64,000 nt of DNA from Peromyscus leucopus. Lineage: Eukaryota; Chordata; Mammalia; Rodentia; Cricetidae. The notes beneath the pieces are model-generated. The model made no database searches. It was not told where the DNA came from and saw only the letters and a program-made list of their open reading frames with translations. Below are positions 54,336 to 64,000 of the stretch, piece by piece. The position numbers were made by a program, and so were the translations under genes. Each line of letters starts with the position of its first letter. The first letter of the stretch is position 1. Where the stretch lies: the NCBI RefSeq assembly GCF_004664715.2, contig NC_051070.1:72544200-72608199 (forward strand), given 5' to 3'.

Positions 54336-54339
54336 AGGT

Positions 54340-56275
54340 TTTAAATATCTCTGAAAGACTCATGTAATAAATGCTTGCCCACAGCCTGTGGTGTTGTTGG
54401 TGGATGGTAATCTTTTGAGACAGGACTCAGCAGAAAGAAGTTAGGACACTGTGGGCGAGTCCTTGAAGGGAATATTGGGGCCCCAGGTGCCCTTTTCTGC
54501 CCCCCTTTTTTCTACTATGACCTTGACAGCTTTGATTAGCATATGCTTCTCACCATGCTCTTTTCTCTACCACAGACCCCCAAACAAGGGGCCAACTGAC
54601 CGTGGACTGATATCTTTGAAAGTAGGAATCAAACTAAATCTTTGCTTCTTTCAAGCCATTTGTCTTAGGTGTCTATCAAACAGTGGAAAGATGATTTGCA
54701 CAATGATGCAAGTTAGTTTACTGTGATTTTTTTCCCCAGAGCTCAAAGAACATTGTTGCATGAAGCTAAAACTGTCTTCTTCATGTTCAGGGGCCTCCTA
54801 CACATCTCCTTGGAAGGCTACTGAACAAAAGCAGATCTTGAACCTTTGATCAGGTTTCTGGAATTGCACAGACACCACAGAGGGACCTCCCAGGCAGACA
54901 GGGTTCTGGGTTGGTTGTGTCTGTGAAAAGTTTTGCATCTCTCTTGTGCACTCATGATTCTGCAGCATGACTCCATGCATGTAGCTCTAGGTAAACCCTG
55001 TGGAGCCCTACATTTCCTGTCATTCCATACTTGCTGTGGGTGATTGGAACCCCCACTCGTTGGCTGTGGTCAGGTACAGCGAGTCCTCACTCTGGGAGCC
55101 ATGATTGGTGCCACTGAAGGCATTCTTGTGGTACTCATTGAGGGGTGACTGTCACACCCCATGCAGTGTGCACAGATAGAATGGATGGTGGGATACTCTG
55201 GCCCTAGTCTGGCAGTCACCCCTTTGGTTGGGATTTTGATTGGAATTACATTGAATCTGTAGGTCAATCTGAAAAAAAAATGTATATATGCTTTTATGCA
55301 TCTAAATGAGGAACCTTCCATTCAATGGAGACAGAATTGTTGGTGTCCAGATGGTCTGCAGCTCCTTTCTCAAGCACTGACCCAGATGTGGTCCCTTGAC
55401 TGAGGGAAAACTGCAGGTACAAGATCTAGATTTTAGGAGGAATGTCCTCCAGGGCAAAACAAGGCCACAAGGGCAGGGCAGGGCAGAAGGAAGAACTCTG
55501 ATAAGGGCGACAAAAGACTCTTTGCTCAAGCTCTGCCTGTAGTGAGATTTCTGGTAGCTAGGGAAATCATATATAAACAGCAGTGGGAAAATAACAATTG
55601 TTCATTCTTGAAGAGAACCCAGTGTTTGTGTCTCTGTCTACCATTACCCACTCCCAGGTCCCTGTGATGCCCACAGCTGTGCCACTGAGGGCTAAACTGA
55701 TGCATAAGTTTGCGTTCCAAGTACTCTCCTTACTTAGACCTCATGATTCTCCTCATAAACCCACGACACAACATTGTTTACTGACAGTGTACATGGCCCC
55801 ATCCCTTAGCACAACCAAGGCCATAAAACTCATCAAGTAGACATCGCCACCGGCAAAAATGAAAACAAAGACCTAATCCATCAAAGTGCACAGTTCTGGG
55901 CAAGTCTCTAAATGTACTAACCTTGCTTTTTGCTTCTGTAGTTCTGCTTCTGGTTAACTGTTCTTGTTAACTGAGGTGTGTCAAGCTAGGACGTGCCTTT
56001 TGAGCTTTCAAGCTCATCCTGAGAAAGGCTCAGGGCTACAGTGGGATCCTAAGCCCTCAGTATAGTCACCAGCCATCTCCTGAAGGCTCCTTTGGCTTAA
56101 ACCCATTTCTGAGCAGTCTTCTTTAAATACCCCACAACAAGAGCAAGTCTTCAACAAATTACCGTCTCTGAGCAGCATTAAAAAGAATGCTTTTGGGGTA
56201 GACATTGAAAGTCACCATAATCTCATGTCCTGGTCCTAAGGAAGCTCTGACTCTCTGCTTTTCTCGCTCTCTGAG
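54340..56275. other. 1.9 kb noncoding with a short L1 piece
   Basis: No gene. A small L1 ORF2 fragment in reverse orientation (about 55215-55290, 'gattggaattacattgaatc') is embedded. A TATA-like 'catatataaacag' lies at 55569, without a supporting gene. Confidence 0.4.
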
Positions 56276-56279
56276 AACA

Positions 56280-56440
56280 TGTCTTTCTTTCCTTCTTTCT
56301 TCTGAGACAGGATTTCCCTGTGTAGCACCCTGGCTGTCCTGGGACTTACTCTGTAGACCAGGCTGGCCTCCAACTCAGAGATCCAACTGCCTCTGCCTCC
56401 TGAGTGCTGGAATCAAAGGTGTGCACCACCACCAAGATCA
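56280..56440 (-). mobile_element. B1 SINE
   Basis: Reverse B1: 'tctgagacaggatttccctg', 'ctgtagaccaggctggcctc', 'agtgctggaatcaaaggtgt'. Confidence 0.9.
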
Positions 56441-56475
56441 CCATCACCGCCATCACCATCACCACCACCACCACA
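56423..56475 (+). repeat. (CAC/ATC)n simple repeat
   Basis: A 'caccaccacc' and 'atcaccatcacc' run expanded from the head of the B1. Confidence 0.88.
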
Positions 56476-57074
56476 CCCCTACAAACCTGTGGCCACCTGC
56501 TGGGATCCCAGATTGGACCTGACGAGAGTCCATCCTGATCAGGATTTCATGAAAACTTGCTTCAAATGTGGCTTACAATTGTGGAACTGGTCTTTCTGTC
56601 AAGAATCTCAGGATTAACAATAATTAAATCTTTTTTTTTTTCTCCTGGAAGTGTTTTATGTTGAATGGAGAAGAATTGGAGTCTTGAACATGACAGGATT
56701 ATATTACCTCTAGTGAGCCAGCAATAATTTAAGAAGCCAGGATGCTAGACAATCAATGGCCACCAAGCCACCCTGAGGTAGTGGCCTCCAGGTGCCTTGT
56801 CTCATGAATTTGAAGAATGAATTTAATGGAAGGGAGTTTCCCATAGGAGCGTTCCTATAGGTGAGAATTTAGATAGGAAGCGAGCATCTCCCATGTAGCT
56901 GGAAAGGGGGTTGTGCAGCAGGCCCTGGGCTCAATCCCTAGCACTTCAAATAAATAGTTAAACAAATAAATAAATGTTCCATACTGGTTTTACCACCAAA
57001 ATTGTTAATTTAAATAACCTCTGACACATCCTCTTAGAATTTTCATAATACATAATTGTTAAAAATCAAACAAA
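56476..57074. other. Noncoding spacer
   Basis: No gene. A tRNA-SINE-like tail ('ccctgggctcaatccctagc', then aaataaataaat) lies at about 56910-56975. The sequence runs up to the edge of inverted-duplication arm B. Confidence 0.45.
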
Positions 57075-57774
57075 CAAACAAAAAGGGACAGTATCTTATG
57101 TCGTAACAAAAGGCATCTCCACTCCCCTCTGGAGACTTCCAGGCCTGGAGCTATTTTTCTGGAATTAGAGGGAAGGGGAATCTCTTCACTCTCTAGTTCC
57201 CACAGAAGAGTGGCAGCCCTCTGCTCAGTCCCACCCCTTCTACCCTCAAGTGGCCCCAAATCCTCTCTGAAAGGGTTCAGTTCAAGTATCAGCACAGCAG
57301 CCTGGAAGACTTGGGATAAGGCAGAGTATGGAAGGCTTAGATGAACTGTCCTGGCTGCGGCAGGACCACATTGCCCCACACATAAATTAGCTGGGACGTA
57401 ACTACCCTAGATTGTCCCATTTGAGGTTAGATCAACCCCAGACATGAACTAAGACTCCTCAGAGCTCTTGGATTAGTCACAGCATTGAAGAGAAGATTTC
57501 AGGAGGGAGCTACACCTGGCAGGGAGTCTGGAGTTTCTGGTTTGGAAGCTCAGGGAGGCGGGAGGCAGGGGAGGGGCCTCCAGTTAGTGGGAGGGCTGGT
57601 GACTGGAGCTGAGCCCCAGTCAGCTGTGTGGCCCAGGCCTGTGGAAGCCCAGACCGTCCAGGACAAAGGATATCAACAGTCTCCTGAATTCACGCAAGGG
57701 GACACTCCACTTGGGTCACCTGCTGCTCACTGCATTTGTCATTCTGAGGTCTCTGCTGATCCTACACCCCAAAG

Positions 57775-59489
57775 ATGGAGGTACTGCTGGGAGTAAAAAT
57801 TGGCTGCCTGCTTGCCCTTCTGGTTCTCACCCTGGGCTGTGGCCTTACTCCCATCTGCTTCAAATGGTTCCAGATGGATGCAGCTACAGGTATAGCCCCA
57901 CTCTGTCTCTGTCCCTCACACCAAGGCTTAACCCAGCCCTTCCCTGACATCTGGCTCGGGTTCTCACAGCCCCCAAAGACATTAGGTGCTCTCTGTTGCT
58001 CTTCATTCATTCCCATTGATCTCGTTGCTAACTGAAGAATCACTTTTGCTTTCTTCTTAGGTCGTCACTACAGAGTTCTCAGCCTCCTGGGCTGCGTCTC
58101 TGCCGGGATCTTTCTGGGAGCCGGTTTGATGCATATGACTGCTGAAGCCCTGGAGGGCATTGAATCAGAAATTGAGAAATTCATGGTGCAGGTGGGTAGC
58201 AGAGAAATCAAGTGACGGGGCTATGTGGCCAGAACGATCACCAGAGGCCGGGAGGAAGCGGGAAGCAGCGGCGCACAGAGCGTGTGGGTCAGCAGCTGTT
58301 GATGGAAGGGTGGACGGTGGTCAGGTTGGGCTTCCAAGGAAAGCTTGATTGTGAAAGGGCGGGACAGGAGCCAGCGCTGCCCCAGACTCAGTCTAATTTC
58401 TGTTTCTGTCTCCCCAGAATAGTACAGGAAGTGAGGGAAATTCTTCTCATGATGCCGCTTCCAGTTCCGTAAGTATCTCTTAGCGCCTGTCTGGAGAGTG
58501 AAGAGAACCAGGGACTGTTCTTGCCCTTCTGGCTTGTGAGGAGTACCAGGAACCTCTTCTCAGTCCAAATCATGGAAAGAAAGAAGGCGCCAACCTAAGC
58601 CTTTGTGGGTGGGCCCTCAGAGAAAGCTCCTGCTTTACTCTGTCCGTCCTGCCCTGGACCCTCTAACACACTTCACGTTAGTTTCCGCTGTGGCCCCTCA
58701 GCCCCTCGGGGTCTCTCACTCTGCATGCCTGCTCAGCCTCGTTCCCTCTCTTGTTCTGTGGCCGCATTTCCCCGTTGGCTTCTCTCTCCTGACCCGTGTC
58801 CACCCAGGGTACTGTCTCCTTCCCTTCCTGGCTCACGGGTGTCTTTCTGTTCCTAGGTGGAGTATCCCTATGGAGAGCTCGTCATCTCCCTGGGCTTTTT
58901 CTTCGTCTTCCTTTTGGAGTCGCTGGCACTGCAGTACTGCCATGGGGATGCTGGAAGATCCACCGTGCAGGAAGAGGAATGGGGAGGGACCCATGCCTTT
59001 GGATTCCACAAGCACCTGCCTGTGCCTTCACCCTCACTGGGTCCCCTGCGCGCCCTCATCCTCCTGCTCTCTCTGTCCTTTCACTCCGTGTTTGAAGGTC
59101 TAGCTGTGGGTCTGCAGACATCAGTGGCCGCTACTATACAGCTCTGTGTTGCTGTTCTGGCTCATAAGGGGCTCGTGGTGTTCAGTGTAGGCCTCCGGCT
59201 GCTGAAGATTGGCACCGGGACACGGTGGGCCGTGTTCTGCATACTGTCTTTTGCACTCATGTCTCCTGTGGGCCTAGCCCTAGGGATGACTGTGACTGGA
59301 GGGGCCTCAGGACCAGCGCAGGGATTAGCCCAGGCTGTACTAGAGGGAGTAGCAGCTGGCACATTCCTGTATGTCACCTTCCTAGAAATTTTGCCCCGGG
59401 AGCTGGCCTGTCCTGAGGCCCCTCTGGCCAAGTATGGCTGTGTGGCGGCTGGTTTTGCCTTCATGGCTCTTATTGCACTGTGGGCCTGA
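57775..59489 (+). CDS. Slc39a2: Slc39a2 copy 2, ZIP2 zinc importer paralogue, 4 exons
   Basis: Coding exons are 57775-57889, 58061-58191, 58418-58468 and 58857-59489, with GT-AG borders and the same phases as copy 1, giving 309 residues plus stop. The transporter hallmarks are unchanged: N-terminal helix MEVLLGVKIGCLLALL, exon 3 loop NSTGSEGNSSHDAASSS with two N-glycosylation sequons, helix IV HSVFEGLAVG (His175, Glu179), helix V His202, and C-terminus FAFMALIALWA. Against copy 1 it has C28, I55, L153, L160 and R222. From memory of human ZIP2, C28 and R222 are the ancestral states, so copy 1 changed at these sites, while I55 looks derived here. The duplicated block includes about 700 bp of upstream DNA, so it probably carries its own promoter. 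It lies about 5 kb from the eosinophil RNase in a new context, and a functional second gene is likely but unproven. Confidence 0.95.
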
Positions 59490-59732
59490 GAGATTCCTCA
59501 CTGCTCTGATGGACCTATCTAGGATGGCTTCTCCTGAGGACACCCCTAAATGACTTTGGTCCTCAGACACTTTTTCAGTGAGACTAAGCATTTACTAGGC
59601 ACGGACTCTCCCAGATTTTCTCTGTGTGAGACCCTGTTCTTGCTCAAGACTTAGAAAGGATGTTTTGTCTGAGTGCCTATTTAACTGGAACATTGGTGTC
59701 AAGACCATCACTCCGGGGTTGCTATGATGTGT

Positions 59733-59738
59733 AATAAA
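59733..59738 (+). other. Slc39a2: Slc39a2 copy 2 poly(A) signal (AATAAA)
   Basis: AATAAA about 245 bp after the stop, at the homologous place to copy 1. Confidence 0.75.
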
Positions 59739-60332
59739 ATGCCCATTTTTCCCTCTCCCTTCAACCACGCTGTAATTCACATCTCTGATAGGGGAAAGGG
59801 AGTGTGGGTAGAACTGGGACCCGTAGTCACTTCAGTGGTCACAGGCCGTTCCCCCCAGACATAGAAGGATTGCTAAAACTTCAACAGCCCTTTGTCCCCT
59901 TACCCCTGGGAGCTGAGAATTAGAGCAGCATTTAGCGGAGGAAGGGCGTCTAAACCAGAAACCAGGGGCTAGGTGTTTTTCCTTCTAACTACCTCACCCG
60001 CTCTCAGTGCCTGCCTGCCATCCCCACCAAGTTCCTGTTTTCACACCGAGTCCTGTGTGGCCTCAGGGACACTCTTGCCATTCTCTGAGCTTCTCTCTTT
60101 CTGGCTGCCATTGGCTGAAGGATTAAAAGCCAGTGTTTGCAGAGGGGGACCGGCGCCAGATAAATACCTAGGGTGATTACTCTGCGCTGTAAGCACCTAG
60201 TGACTTTCCTTCTCCTGCCTGACCAGCTGCTACTAAGGACAGTGCCCAGAGCCGCCAAAGCCTGGAATTGAGGAGGACAGGGTAACTGCTCCCTGCCCTT
60301 GCCTGGCATCTCACACTTGGTGAGGAGACGAG

Positions 60333-60876
60333 GAAGGTGAGGGGTCTAGAGATATAGGAATAGAGGAGTAATATAGAAATAAAAAGTTATAAGCTTAAGA
60401 GATGGAAGCTGACAGCCATCAGCTCCGCCAACAAATAGGGATAAACCTTCTGGCCTTTCTTTGTTTTGCGATGGGAAGCTCTGTCAGCAACCCAAATGCT
60501 AGTTTTTAATGATTGCTTTCTACAGCCCCGGGGTTAGCTATTCTCAATAACCCCCTACTCCCACAACCAAAACCAAAGTTAACTTTTAATAGCGGTTTCT
60601 ACATGACTCCTAGCATGCATCCCATGCCTGATGCTTACTTTCGCTATGAAAAGGGCCTTGAAACCCGCCCCCTTTGCCAAAGCTTCAGAATCCCAGACTC
60701 TAACTGTGGTCCTAGTTAATTGGTAAGCTTTTATGTCCCACGGTGGTGTTTTTTTTTTTTGTTTGTTTGTTTTGTCTCACGGAGGTGTTCTTTTTTTCTA
60801 ATAAAGTTTGCTTCTGGTTTAATAGACTTTGGTGGTCTGTTCCCCATTATTACTTGACCCGGGACCCAACAGAAGG
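60333..60876 (+). mobile_element. Solo LTR with 5-bp target duplication
   Basis: The LTR runs from 60338 (TGAGGGGTC...) to 60871 (...GACCCAACA), 534 bp. It is flanked by gaagg at 60333-60337 and 60872-60876. Arm A has the empty site, with one gaagg. AATAAA at 60800-60805 lies 66 bp before the end. No internal retroviral sequence is attached, so it is a solo LTR formed by recombination. Confidence 0.93.
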
Positions 60877-61764
60877 AAAGATGGGCCCGGAAGCTCACTG
60901 GCCCTCCCCAGTTTGCCCCTTCTTGTGATTTTCAGTGTGATAGCCCAAATAGCCTTAACATGAACAAACTCTCCTGAATCCTTCTTGTCTAGTCTTTGTC
61001 TCCTTTCTGCCCTATTCCCCTCCTGAAAAAGTAAGACATCTAAATCCACAACCAGGGATCCATGAGAAAGCAAGAGGTGGGCAAAACCAGGAGAGGGGCA
61101 GGGGAGAGCTCCTCCCTGGAGCACTGTCCTGGTGTCCTCCCAGCAGTAGGTGCAGGGAGTGAGGTGCCCAGGAGAACCTGGTGTGTGCCAGTGTACTGGC
61201 CTCGGCAGGGAACACCTGCAGCGTGACAGGTGCTGTGCTACGGTTTGTACACAGATCACCTCGCCGGCACAAGTCCAGCAGCGACATTATCCCTCTAGTA
61301 ACCCGGGAAAACTGGCATTCAGAAAAGCTAAATAGTTGGATCTCTTAGCCAGTGGGGCCTCAAAACTCACTTTCCTATAACTGGATGAAAAGCTCCATAT
61401 AGTCTTTCCTTCCTTGTGGATTTCCCCCCAAACAGCCATGTTCACCCTGTAAGTTAGAATCCCAGATCAGCTCAGAGAGTGTGCGGCATAATTGAGGAAG
61501 CTGAATGGAAGGGTGTTCAGTAAGGTGTGTGTGGGCAGGGTTCAGACAAAGCAAGGAATGTACAAAGGAACGTAAAATACCCTAGAGCTCAGTAATCAGC
61601 ATGCTGTTAGTAGAAACTGGAAAGGACTGGCCCGGACAGCTGTGTCCTTGAACTACAGGGACCCAACCAGGAAAGTGCTAAAATAAATTATTTTCTTGTT
61701 CTGATTTGCTAATGTCTTATTGAGTAAAACCAAACAGAAGCCTGAGGCTGGAAATGGCTGGCTC

Positions 61765-61965
61765 TGCTCTAAGCATTGGGGAGACAGGAGAACCCTTGGG
61801 TTTGCTGGCTTCCAGTCTCGTCCAGAGCACATGAGTCTCAGGTTCAAGAGACCTTGGTAGTGCAGAACACCTAATGCCTTCCTACACATGGATAGACACA
61901 AGCTCTTGCACACATGAACACACACACACATGCAAATAAACAAATATTTTTAAAAAGCTGCAGCT
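61765..61965 (+). mobile_element. B4/RSINE-like SINE
   Basis: 'gagacaggagaacccttggg', 'tttgctggcttccagtctcg', 'gtctcaggttcaagagacct', ending in (CA)n and 'aaataaacaaat'. It starts where arm B homology stops. Confidence 0.6.
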
Positions 61966-62129
61966 GATCCACAGCAATAGCCTGGCACGGATCCACTGAT
62001 TAGCCTTGCTAAATTGATATGTATTTGCTTATCAGTAAAAATCAATGTAAATGTTGCATCAGTTGTATACACCTAAATGTTTCTCTCAGTATTGCCTGCA
62101 CTTTGAAATTCTGAAGTTTAGAGTTCCTT

Positions 62130-62345
62130 TTAAAGGAAGATTTATTTATTATTTTCAGATTTGATGTGTATGAGTGTGATGTATACATGTATGTATGCAC
62201 TGTTGCCCTGGAGTCCAGGAAAGGGTGTTAGATGCTCTGGAGCTGGAATTACAGTTAAGTGTGAGCCTCCATATTAATGCTGGGAATAGAACCTGGGTCT
62301 TTTGCAAGAACAGCAAGTGCTCTTAACCTCTGAGTTGTCTCGAAA
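62130..62345 (-). mobile_element. B2 SINE
   Basis: Reverse B2: 'aggaagatttatttattatt', 'atgctgggaatagaacctgg', 'cttaacctctgagttgtctc'. Confidence 0.82.
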
Positions 62346-62624
62346 ACCCAACTTTAGAGCTGCTTGTCTTCAGTTATTATTCAAAATAAAACACATGTCA
62401 TTTCTTCTTACAATTCTTGGCCAGGATGTCCTTCCAAGTCCTGGAAAGACATATAAGAGATGTGTGGCGACCCTTTCTTAATCACCTAGACGAATTCAAG
62501 TGAGTCTCCAACCCTATGGAAGGATTTTTCCAACCCCATGCCTTTTCTTGACACCCAGCATTTAGACTGAACCTTGTCAACTCATTTCAGCAATATGGAA
62601 ATCCATTAAGTACAACATCTAATT

Positions 62625-62690
62625 TGTCTCTCTGTGGTAGAGTGCTTGTCTCAAGCCCTGGGTTCAATACCCAGGGGAAAAAAGAAGAAT
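62625..62690 (+). mobile_element. ID-like SINE fragment
   Basis: 'gtggtagagtgcttgtctca', 'agccctgggttcaatacccag', then an A-rich tail. Confidence 0.7.
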
Positions 62691-63064
62691 TACTTATTAA
62701 TTCATTTAATACCAACTGTAGATCTCACTTGACTTTCAGAGAATCAACCTGAGAGATACTGAGATTCCAAAACATTTAAAAGACAAGACACAAAATCAAA
62801 ACTGAAGAAACATCCTTTGCTAAGAAGTAGGCATGGATGTAGAAACATATGGAAATTGCAGAGTCCCTAGAGAAGCAGAAACATCACAAAACACATCTAA
62901 GATGGAATAAAACAAGGAATTTGAAAGTTTTCAAATAGAAAAGGGATAATAAATGAATACACATTCATAATCCACGACATCCCATTAATAAGGGAGTACA
63001 CACTCATCCATGGTGTTCTAAGACTTTCCAGGCACTCAGTAACAAAGATTGTTTTGTCTAGTTG

Positions 63065-63500
63065 TTGTGGGGTAGGTATCCACCAGAGAAGACTACCTGG
63101 ACAATGTTTTTGTGAAGTCTTTGTTAGCCTGCCTGTGGCTCACTGGGTGTTCAGGATCCCAGAGTCATCCTGATCCTCTCTCATGTTAAGCTTTTAGGCA
63201 TTAAAACCACATCCTGGGGGGCTGGAAACATGGCTCAGGGGTTAGGAGCACTGGCTGCTCTTCAGAGGACCCGGGTTCAATTCCCATCACCCACATGGCA
63301 GCTCACAACTGTCTGTAACTCCAGTTCCAGGGGATCTGACACCTTTACACCAGTGACCATAAAATAAAGTTAAATAAGTTATTTAAAAAAAAATAAAAAA
63401 TAAAACCCCATCCTGGGCTGACATACTTTAGTTAACAAGAGCAGTTTGCCAGAAGTGAAACTACAGAAGCCAAAAAGCAAGGTTGGAACATTTAGAGACT
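63065..63500 (+). mobile_element. LTR-like element, copy 2 of 2
   Basis: It shares 'gtatccaccagagaagact', 'tcactgggtgtt', 'catcctgggctgacata' and 'aactacagaagccaaaaa' in order with 51080-51535. A B2 in the opposite orientation to that in copy 1 interrupts it. The right end is uncertain. Confidence 0.55.
63221..63405 (+). mobile_element. B2 SINE nested in the LTR-like element
   Basis: 'gctggaaacatggctcaggg', 'ctctggctgctcttcagagg'-type head and 'cagctcacaactgtctgtaa'. The 'accacatcctggg' / 'accccatcctggg' flanks mark the target site. Confidence 0.92.
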
Positions 63501-64000
63501 TTCCCAGCACTGTGGACTTTGTGGGCTTAGGTCTTTGTTTCTGTTCTGGGAAGTGGTGCTGTCTTCATGCTGAGTTTTATGGCCTGAATGGTACTTCCAT
63601 CATGGAGTCAGTTGTGCTGAGGTCTGGGGGCCTACCAAGTTACAGCGGCCTGTTACATAATGAACTTTTCATTCTTGTGTGAAGACAATAAAAAAATCAT
63701 CCTTAGATCACTAACATGTTTAACTAACATCCTGGTTACTTTACTATGACAAGCTCTGTGCTGCAGTGCATACACTGTAGGACATTCTGCCGATGCACAC
63801 CTGGCCTCCAGTAACATTGATGGAGTACATGGAGACACTGGGTAATAAATCTACAAAGTAATTCTTGGATGAGGATGTTATCTATTAGCCACAGATAGTA
63901 CCATGATATCGGTATGGATGTCCCTAGGGATCATAAAATGGGGAGTGTGGGGCAGGGATGTGGTCCTCGCTTAGTCTGCATCTCTCCAGCATCACACAAA
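63501..64000. other. Noncoding end of the window
   Basis: No gene recognised. The 78-codon frame at 63446-63682 crosses the LTR-like element and is not supported. Confidence 0.45.

Larger units (their letters stand above)
57075..61765 (-). repeat. Inverted segmental duplication, arm B (Slc39a2 copy 2)
   Basis: About 4.69 kb; without the 534-bp LTR at 60338-60871 it is 4.16 kb, the same as arm A (2045-6190), to which it is the reverse complement. Homology starts at the T/A-rich (TTTG)n-like edge near 57075 and ends at about 61765, where a B4-like SINE begins. Upstream region, gene, 3' UTR and about 2 kb of downstream DNA are all included. Confidence 0.93.

Overview
This is nuclear DNA of a muroid rodent. 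The evidence is the dense mix of B1, B2, B3/B4 and ID-like SINEs, an L1 with a rodent-type 3' UTR, rodent LTR elements, many (CA/TG)n tracts, and the gene order. Several B1 copies carry a 'gcaaagctacacag' type right half that I associate with cricetids (hamsters, voles, deer mice) more than mice or rats; this species hint is inference from memory. The locus corresponds to the mammalian METTL17-SLC39A2-RNase A cluster (human 14q11.2).

Layout: (1) 1-2040, noncoding flank with one B1. (2) About 2045-6190, arm A of a large inverted duplication, carrying an intact four-exon Slc39a2 on the minus strand. (3) 7200-13600, Mettl17 on the minus strand, 14 coding exons that splice in silico to 460 codons, with a GC-box-rich promoter at 13280-13600. 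(4) 13600-47000, a gene-poor and repeat-rich stretch with SINEs, hAT-like elements, three related LTRs, an L1 3' end, a Pithd1 processed pseudogene and many microsatellites. (5) 47195-51080, a decayed gamma-type endogenous retrovirus (pol and env fragments) followed by an LTR-like element. (6) 51620-52550, one intact eosinophil-associated (RNASE2/3-like) ribonuclease gene on the minus strand. (7) About 57075-61765, arm B of the inverted duplication with a second intact Slc39a2 on the plus strand, plus a solo LTR that arm A lacks. (8) 61765-64000, repeats and nothing else recognisable.

The main observation is that this genome has two apparently functional, slightly diverged Slc39a2 (ZIP2 zinc importer) genes in opposite orientation, flanking Mettl17 and the eosinophil-type RNase. 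Both keep start and stop codons, all splice sites and the 309-codon length, and differ at five residues. A 534-bp LTR with a 5-bp target duplication sits only in arm B, so it inserted after the duplication. No RNA gene, CRISPR array or prokaryotic feature was seen. The three genes do not form a pathway: Slc39a2 moves zinc into cells, Mettl17 acts in mitochondrial ribosome assembly and translation, and the RNase is a secreted granule-type enzyme.
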